Source of the DNA: VXNF01 sp965116465
Lineage (GTDB): Bacteria; Actinomycetota; Acidimicrobiia; Acidimicrobiales; CATQHL01
Direction of reading: 5' to 3'
Assembly (NCBI GenBank): GCA_965116465.1
Contig: OZ220687.1
Coordinates: forward strand, 3,410,001-3,474,000
DNA: 64,000 nt
Notes under the pieces: generated by a model
The model's input: the letters and a program-made list of their open reading frames with translations, nothing else
Databases searched by the model: none
Told to the model about the DNA's origin: nothing
Shown here: positions 59,086 to 64,000 of the stretch, piece by piece
Numbering within the stretch: the first letter of the stretch is position 1
How the letters are laid out: each line of letters begins with the position of its first letter
Translations under genes and position numbers: made by a program

Positions 59086-60027
59086 ATGACTGAATGCTCG
59101 CCGACCGCGCTGGCTGTGTTTGTGCGGGGTCTCACCAAGAGCTACGGCTCGGTCGAGGCGGTGCGTGGCATCTCCTTCGAGGTGGCGGCGGGCGAGGTGT
59201 TCGCGCTGCTGGGGCCGAACGGGGCCGGCAAGTCCACGACCGTGGAGATCCTGGAGGGTCATCGCACGGCGGACTCGGGCGAGGTGTCGGTGCTGGGATT
59301 CGACCCCGCCACGGCGGGCCGGGAGTTCCGGGACCGCATCGGGATCGTCCTGCAGGAGTCCACCGTGGACACCTCGGAGGTGACCGTGGCCGAGGCGCTG
59401 GACACCTTCGGCGCGGCCTACCGGAGCCCCCGCGACCGCGACGAGGTGATCGAGTTGGTGGGTCTCGGGGGCAAGGCGAATGCGCGCCTCAAGACGCTCT
59501 CCGGCGGTCAGCAGCGGCGCATCGACATGGCGCTGGGGCTGATCGGCGACCCCGACCTGCTGTTCCTGGACGAGCCCACCACCGGCTTCGATCCCGAGGC
59601 GCGGCGCGCTGCCTGGGAGATGATCAAGGGTCTCGGAAGCCTCGGCCGGACCATCATCCTGACCACCCACTACATGGAGGAGGCCGAGTACCTGGCCGAC
59701 CGGGTGGCCGTGCTGATGGACGGGCGGATCGCGGCCTGCGCCCCGCCATCACAACTCCTGGGAGCCGAGAGGTCGACCGTTCGCTTCCGGCTCCCGGCCG
59801 GCTCCGTGCCGGCCGACCTGCCCGAGCGCGTGGCCGCGGCCGTCGAGGTCGACGGGGACGTCGCGCTCGTGGGCACGGATCGTCCCACCGCCCTTCTCGC
59901 CGAGTTGACGGCATGGGCGGTGGAGCGGGGGATCGAACTGGCGGAGCTGAACGTCAGCCCGCCGAGCCTGGAGGACGCCTACCTCCAGCTCATCGGGACC
60001 GGCGGGGACGGGAACGATGGCGGGTAG
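59086..60027 (+). CDS. ABC-2 type exporter ATP-binding protein (DrrA-like)
   Basis: In this 313-residue ATPase, Walker A GPNGAGKST is near residue 44, TLSGGQQRRIDMALGL near 138, Walker B LLFLDEPTTGFDPEA near 158 and switch His in TTHYMEEAEYLA near 192. A C-terminal regulatory segment of about 100 residues is typical of the DrrA/NodI group of drug, lipid or polysaccharide exporters. ATG 59086 is chosen over an upstream frame start at 59047 because similarity starts about 12 residues later. It overlaps the permease gene by 11 bases. Confidence 0.9.
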   Translation: MTECSPTALAVFVRGLTKSYGSVEAVRGISFEVAAGEVFALLGPNGAGKSTTVEILEGHRTADSGEVSVLGFDPATAGREFRDRIGIVLQESTVDTSEVTVAEALDTFGAAYRSPRDRDEVIELVGLGGKANARLKTLSGGQQRRIDMALGLIGDPDLLFLDEPTTGFDPEARRAAWEMIKGLGSLGRTIILTTHYMEEAEYLADRVAVLMDGRIAACAPPSQLLGAERSTVRFRLPAGSVPADLPERVAAAVEVDGDVALVGTDRPTALLAELTAWAVERGIELAELNVSPPSLEDAYLQLIGTGGDGNDGG

Positions 60028-60865
60028 CCGAACCGTTGCCGGAGCCGCGACCGCGGGGACCTGGCCGTCCTGGGGGCGCCTGGTCTGGATGAGCATGCGC
60101 AGCCAGAACCGCACCTTCTGGCGCACCCCGGTGGCGACCTTCTTCACGCTCGGGCTGCCCCTCATCATGCTGGTGCTCTTCGGCTCGCTGTTCAGCTGGG
60201 AGATCGACGTGGGTTTCGGCCTGATCCCGGCATCGCAGTTCTACGCGCCCGCCCTGGCGGCCTTCACGGCGGCCAACGCCGCCCTGGCGAACGTGGGAAT
60301 CACGCTCGCCTTCCAGCGCCAGTTCGGGCTGTTGAAGAGGATCAGGGGAACACCCCTTCCCCCCTCGTCGTTCCTGGCCGGCACGGTCGTCTCGTCGGTC
60401 TGGATCGCCCTGCTGGGCACCCTGAACATGATGGTGGTGGGTGTGATCTTCTTCGACGTCGGAATCGCCGCGGCGAAGATCCCCGCGGCGGTCGTGTCCT
60501 TCGTCGTGGGCGCGGCGGCCTTCGCCGGGCTCGGCCTGGGGCTTGCCGCGCTGTCGCCGAGCGGCAACGCCGCACCGGCGGTGGCCAACGGCGTCATCCT
60601 GCCGATGGCGTTCGTCTCCGACATCTTCGTGCCGGCCCAGGACCCACCGGCCTGGCTGCGGATCCTGGGTGACGTCCTGCCGCTGAAGCACTTCGGTCGG
60701 GCGTTCTCTGCGGCCTTCCACCCAGCGGTGCCGGCGCCCGCCTGGCGGGGCACCGACCTGGCCATCCTGGCCGCCTGGGGGGTGGGCGGCGCGCTGCTGG
60801 CCTGGCGCTTCTTCGACTGGATGCCCCGGGTGGCGAGTGGTCGGCGCGCCAAGCAGGAGGCCTGA
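60017..60865 (+). CDS. ABC-2 type exporter permease
   Basis: This 282-residue membrane protein has six hydrophobic segments (VATFFTLGLPLIMLVLFGSLF, YAPALAAFTAANAALANVGI, VVSSVWIALLGTLNMMVVGVIFF, VVSFVVGAAAFAGLGLGLAAL, VANGVILPMAFVSDIFVP, LAILAAWGVGGALLAWRFF). The FQRQFGLLKRIRGTPLP stretch after the second is the usual coupling region of ABC-2 permeases. It pairs with the preceding ATPase. The cargo is unknown. Confidence 0.9.
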   Translation: MAGSRTVAGAATAGTWPSWGRLVWMSMRSQNRTFWRTPVATFFTLGLPLIMLVLFGSLFSWEIDVGFGLIPASQFYAPALAAFTAANAALANVGITLAFQRQFGLLKRIRGTPLPPSSFLAGTVVSSVWIALLGTLNMMVVGVIFFDVGIAAAKIPAAVVSFVVGAAAFAGLGLGLAALSPSGNAAPAVANGVILPMAFVSDIFVPAQDPPAWLRILGDVLPLKHFGRAFSAAFHPAVPAPAWRGTDLAILAAWGVGGALLAWRFFDWMPRVASGRRAKQEA

Positions 60866-60938
60866 GGGGAACGGCTGCGCCGCCGGGGAGAACCGGGCCG
60901 CGCTCCGAGCCCGGGGTGCCGCGGCGCCGGGCCGGGTC

Positions 60939-61664
60939 TCAGAGGTCGCTGATCAGCTTGAAGGCCTCGGCCGCGGCCAGACCGGCCGGCTCGCCCGCCT
61001 CGGCCAGCTCGCGGTGGATGCGCTGCCGGAACGCCTCGCGCTGGGCGCCGTCGTCGCCGGCGTCGATTCCCATGGTCGATTCGAACTGGCTCTCGTGCGC
61101 CTCGAGGGCGGCGATCTTGGCCTCCGCCCAACCGCCGGCGTCCTCGAAGTGGTCGGGCTCGTCGGCCTCGAACAGCAGCAGGTGCTCGGGCCGGTGCGCG
61201 GGGAGGTTCTGCTCACCGAAGAAGTGGGGGTCGCGGGCGGCGACGATGGCCTCGGTGACCAGCAGGCCTGCCTGGCGGTGATCCGGATGGATCCGGTAGC
61301 GCTTCCAGGGGTCGTGGCCCAGCACGACCGCCGGGCGCAGGCGGCGGATCCACGATGCCAGCAGGGCCCGCGCCCCCAGGTCGGCCTCCAGCTCGCCGTC
61401 GGTGTAGCCCAGGAACACCACCTCGCCGCCGGCGCCGAGGCGCCGAGCCGCCTCGCGCTGCTCTGCCTGGCGGCGAACGACGAGTCGGGCCACATCGGTG
61501 GCCGGGTCCCAGGAGCCCTTGGAGCCGTCGGTGCAGACCGCCAGATGAACGGTGCAACCGGCGGAGGCCCACCGGGCCAGCAGGGCGCCGCAGCCGAACT
61601 CGGTGTCGTCGGGGTGCGCCGACACCGACAGGGCGCTCGCGGGCGTCGGAAGGTTGCGGCTCAT
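60939..61664 (-). CDS. PIG-L/LmbE family deacetylase
   Basis: This 241-residue zinc-dependent N-deacetylase-fold protein has the metal motif SAHPDDTEFGCG near residue 14, the HPDHR motif near 128 and DGSKGSWD near 46. The family includes MshB and Mca of mycothiol metabolism and various sugar deacetylases. Length is shorter than MshB, so the assignment stays at family level. ATG 61664 overlaps the cofC stop as ATGA; the frame continues upstream over cofC without similarity. It forms a two-gene operon with cofC. Confidence 0.87.
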   Translation of the reverse strand: MSRNLPTPASALSVSAHPDDTEFGCGALLARWASAGCTVHLAVCTDGSKGSWDPATDVARLVVRRQAEQREAARRLGAGGEVVFLGYTDGELEADLGARALLASWIRRLRPAVVLGHDPWKRYRIHPDHRQAGLLVTEAIVAARDPHFFGEQNLPAHRPEHLLLFEADEPDHFEDAGGWAEAKIAALEAHESQFESTMGIDAGDDGAQREAFRQRIHRELAEAGEPAGLAAAEAFKLISDL

Positions 61665-62323
61665 GCCATCGAGCCCGCGCCCGCGGCGAGCGGGTCGGGC
61701 GCCGGCCGGGCCGTGGCATCGATCCCGGCACCTCCGAGTACGCGGGTGGTCGCTTCCCGAAGGTGTGAGGGCAGGCGTCGCAGGTCCTCGGGGACGTCCA
61801 CGTCCCATGTCAACTCGGGGTCGCGGCGCACGTGCAGCGCCAACCCGAGGCGCCGTGCCTCGGCGCAGTGCCGCCGGAACGAACCCGCACCGTAGGAGAA
61901 TCCGAAGCCCGCACCCGTCGGCACGCACAGCACGTTCGTGCCGTCGGCGCGCCGGTCGGGTATCGCGGTGACGCCGTCCGCGCCCGTGAGATGGGCGAAG
62001 CCGCGGGCGTCGGGCAGGTCGCCGTGCGCAACCACGACTTCGGGGATCCCGCCGGCGGCGAGGGTCTCGACCCCCCGGGTCACCGCGCCGTTCAGGCCCG
62101 TCCCCGGACACCACACGACCTCCGCCCCCAGAGTCTCGGCCCACTGCGCCACCGCGGGATCGTCGCAGACGATCGCGACCGGCAACGGTGCTGCGACCCG
62201 GACCACGTGGGTTGCCATCCGGCGGGCCAGTTCGCAGCGCTCGGTCGGTGAGAGGATCGCCCCGAGGCGCAGCTTGGCGTGATGGAAGGCCTTGACGGGC
62301 ACGAGTACCGCCGCGTCGCTCAC
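61661..62323 (-). CDS. cofC: 2-phospho-L-lactate/phosphoenolpyruvate guanylyltransferase (F420 biosynthesis)
   Basis: This 220-residue nucleotidyltransferase has the CofC pattern: VLVPVKAFHHAKLRLGAILSP (dinucleotide/phosphate-binding PxKxxxxAKxRL type) at the start, PVAIVCDDPAV near 50, AHGDLPDARGF near 98 and GTNVLCVPTGAGFGFSYGAGSFRRH near 125. In actinobacteria the equivalent protein (FbiD) uses phosphoenolpyruvate to begin F420 synthesis, and it commonly lies near gpsA as here. GTG 62323 follows TAGACT by 7 bases, so the message appears leaderless. The C-terminal 25 residues are low-complexity. Confidence 0.87.
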   Translation of the reverse strand: MSDAAVLVPVKAFHHAKLRLGAILSPTERCELARRMATHVVRVAAPLPVAIVCDDPAVAQWAETLGAEVVWCPGTGLNGAVTRGVETLAAGGIPEVVVAHGDLPDARGFAHLTGADGVTAIPDRRADGTNVLCVPTGAGFGFSYGAGSFRRHCAEARRLGLALHVRRDPELTWDVDVPEDLRRLPSHLREATTRVLGGAGIDATARPAPDPLAAGAGSMA

Positions 62324-62457
62324 CGGCGAAAGTCTAGTGAGCCCGCCGTGGCCGCTCCGCGCCCGGGTGCCGGGTCTCGCTGCCCCGCTCCCGCGACCGG
62401 GCCGATCCAACGGCGTCCTCCTAGGCTCGGGTGTCCGTTCACGGAAGGATTGGATCG

Positions 62458-63717
62458 ATGCTCCGAGAGCCCTCCCCACCGGCCGGCGAAGCATCCGCAG
62501 GGCCGTGGCGATCGCCCGAGCGGGGACGGAGTTCTCCCGACGCCCCGCCGCTGGCGGGCGTGCGGGTGCTGGATCTCGCGACCGCCCTGGCCGCTCCTCT
62601 GGCGGCGGGGATCCTCGCCGAGCAGGGGGCGGACGTCATCAAGCTCGAGCCGCCCGGCGGCGACATCCTGCGTCACGTCGGGGCGGCCGTCGGGGGGATC
62701 TCCGGCATCTACCAGATGACCAACCGCGCCAAGCGCGCCGCCACCGTGGACATCACCACCGGCGAGGGCCGGGCCATCGCTCTCGAACTCGCCGCCGGGG
62801 CCGACATCGTCTTCCAGAACTTCCGGCCGGGCGTCGCCGAGCGCCTCGGCGTGTCCTACGAGCACCTGCGCGCCGTCAACCCCGACGTGATCGTCGTGGC
62901 GGTGACCGGATTCGGGCCGACCGGGCCGTACGCCGACCGTCCCGCCTACGACGGGATCATCCAGGCCGCATCGGGGATCGCGGCCCTCGAGGCGGATGTC
63001 GAGACGGGCGAGCCGCACAGCCTGCGGCACACCGTCTCGGACAAGCTCACCGCCCTGCATGCGGTCCAGGCGGCGACCGCGGCTCTGCTGGCGCGGGACC
63101 GGGGAGCCGGGGGCCAACTCGTGGAGGTCGCCATGCTGGAGGTGTCCGCCTCCTTCCTGTGGATCGACGCCGCCGGCCGGGAGACCCTGCTCGACTACGA
63201 CGGGCCCCAGCGCTCCGACCCGGCCGCGCACGTGAAGCCGATGGCCTGCGCCGACGGGTGGATGTACATCGTGGCGCTGAGCGACGACCAGTACGCCGGA
63301 CTCTGCCGGGCCCTCGACCTGGAGGTGGACCGGCGGCTGGCGACGATGGCCGGGCGTCATCAGAACCGGGGCCTGGCACGTGACGTCTGGCGGGAGATCC
63401 GCGCACGCCTGGCCGCCCTGCCCACCGCCGAGGCGTGCGCCCGCCTGGAGAACCACGACGTTCCGCACAGCCCCGCCATCGAGGTCCGGGATCTGCCCGA
63501 ACATCCGCAGCTCTCCCACCGCGGGTTCTTCTGCGACAGCCTCCACCCGGCGGCGGGGCGGATGCGCCAGACGCGGCCCCCGGTGCGATTCTCCGGTACG
63601 CCCGCCGAGTGGCGGCCCCACGGCCCCGAAGCGGGCCGTGACACCGACGAGATCATCGCCGGGCTGCGCGGCCCGGATGCCGTCGCCGCGCTGCGCTCCG
63701 CCGGCGTGATCTCCTGA
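62458..63717 (+). CDS. Family III CoA-transferase (CaiB/BaiF)
   Basis: This 419-residue enzyme has the family sequence: LAGVRVLDLATALAAPLAAGILAEQGADVIKLE near residue 35, FRPGVAERLG near 122, GFGPTGPYADRPAYDGIIQA near 150 and the catalytic Asp near residue 195 in HTVSDKLTALHAVQAA. Substrate acids range from carnitine to formate and aromatic acids; the context gives no hint. The ATG is chosen with GGAAGGA nine bases upstream, and TAGGCT at 62422-62427 may be its -10 element. It is divergent from cofC. Confidence 0.9.
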   Translation: MLREPSPPAGEASAGPWRSPERGRSSPDAPPLAGVRVLDLATALAAPLAAGILAEQGADVIKLEPPGGDILRHVGAAVGGISGIYQMTNRAKRAATVDITTGEGRAIALELAAGADIVFQNFRPGVAERLGVSYEHLRAVNPDVIVVAVTGFGPTGPYADRPAYDGIIQAASGIAALEADVETGEPHSLRHTVSDKLTALHAVQAATAALLARDRGAGGQLVEVAMLEVSASFLWIDAAGRETLLDYDGPQRSDPAAHVKPMACADGWMYIVALSDDQYAGLCRALDLEVDRRLATMAGRHQNRGLARDVWREIRARLAALPTAEACARLENHDVPHSPAIEVRDLPEHPQLSHRGFFCDSLHPAAGRMRQTRPPVRFSGTPAEWRPHGPEAGRDTDEIIAGLRGPDAVAALRSAGVIS

Positions 63718-63773
63718 GGCTCGCCGGCCCGGCGGTTTCGCCGCCGGCCGGCGCGGGCGGTACTGTCACGCCG

Positions 63774-64000
63774 GTGCAACGCGTGACGGTGGTGGGTGCC
63801 GGCTCGTGGGGAACCACGATGGCCTCGCTCGTCTCGGCCAATGCAGCGGCTCGGCTCTGGTGCAGGCGCCGCGAGCTGGCCGCCGAGATCAACGCGCGGC
63901 ACACCAACGAGCAGTACCTGCCGGGATTCGCTCTGGCGACGTCGCTGGAGGCCGAGGCCGATCTGGCCGCGGCGGTGACAGGTGCCGCGATGGTGGCGAT
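63774..64000 (+). CDS. gpsA: NAD(P)-dependent glycerol-3-phosphate dehydrogenase, N-terminal part (cut by window end)
   Basis: The 75 visible residues begin VQRVTVVGAGSWGTTMASLVSANA, the GxGxWGT nucleotide-binding motif specific to GpsA, followed by RLWCRRRELAAEIN and HTNEQYLPGFAL, both typical of the family. It supplies glycerol-3-phosphate for phospholipids. GTG 63774 follows TACTGT by 7 bases (leaderless pattern). The proximity of cofC and gpsA mirrors other actinobacteria. Confidence 0.88.
   Translation, partial: MQRVTVVGAGSWGTTMASLVSANAAARLWCRRRELAAEINARHTNEQYLPGFALATSLEAEADLAAAVTGAAMVA

Overview
This 64 kb window is G+C-rich chromosomal DNA from an actinobacterium. The combination of menaquinone genes (menF, menD, menC, menB), an F420-pathway guanylyltransferase beside gpsA, a mycothiol-enzyme-type DinB-like domain, a DUF3159-like membrane protein, many GTG starts and many apparently leaderless promoters fits Actinomycetota. 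I lean towards the class Acidimicrobiia, but that is inference from gene content and no 16S or other marker is present. No rRNA, tRNA or CRISPR array was seen.

Layout. 1-4042: end of a surface protein, a YibE/F membrane protein, a VOC protein, a YbjQ protein and a truncated acyl-CoA-ligase remnant. 4043-8156: a less GC-rich insert with two unrecognised genes, one encoding a GHKL-type ATPase and one encoding an 818-residue protein with weak phosphoribosyltransferase-like motifs; this is the best candidate for an undescribed system. 8157-18848: a methylamine (N-methylglutamate pathway) cluster, in which mgsA and a fused mgsB-mgsC diverge from gmaS, a XRE-cupin regulator and four sarcosine-oxidase-like genes (mgdABCD). 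18781-23158: a zinc uptake locus (znuB, znuA with an approximately 180-residue His/Asp/Glu repeat, znuC with a Cys/His tail, and a Fur/Zur regulator). 23228-24442: a MalY/PatB-type C-S lyase. 24481-31981: a branched-chain amino acid/amide ABC transporter with LivH, LivM and LivG fused in one chain, LivF, and two tandem paralogous binding lipoproteins. 32000-37510: menaquinone operon. 37762-40858: M23 peptidase, nicotinate phosphoribosyltransferase and nicotinamidase, translationally coupled. 40898-49295: assorted housekeeping genes (threonine aldolase, sulfatase, SerA, DUF1015, hemolysin III, TrmH-like methyltransferase). 49320-50875: a complete IS5-family element with perfect ends, CTAG target duplication, a frameshifted transposase and about 690 bp of passenger DNA carrying two small ORFs and an interleaved inverted-repeat structure. 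50876-58859: CopD-like protein, a 1542-residue secreted fibronectin III/cadherin protein, a maleylpyruvate-isomerase-like protein, a membrane protein and a small exported Cys-rich protein. 59086-64000: ABC-2 exporter, PIG-L deacetylase, CofC/FbiD, family III CoA-transferase and the start of gpsA.

How the parts work together. The methylamine genes form a complete indirect oxidation route: GmaS makes gamma-glutamylmethylamide, MgsA/MgsBC makes N-methylglutamate, and MgdABCD oxidises it back to glutamate with release of a one-carbon unit. The zinc locus gives importer plus regulator. Several operons use 4-base ATGA/GTGA overlaps, implying translational coupling. At least nine transcription units appear leaderless, with a TANNNT hexamer 6-8 bases before the start codon.
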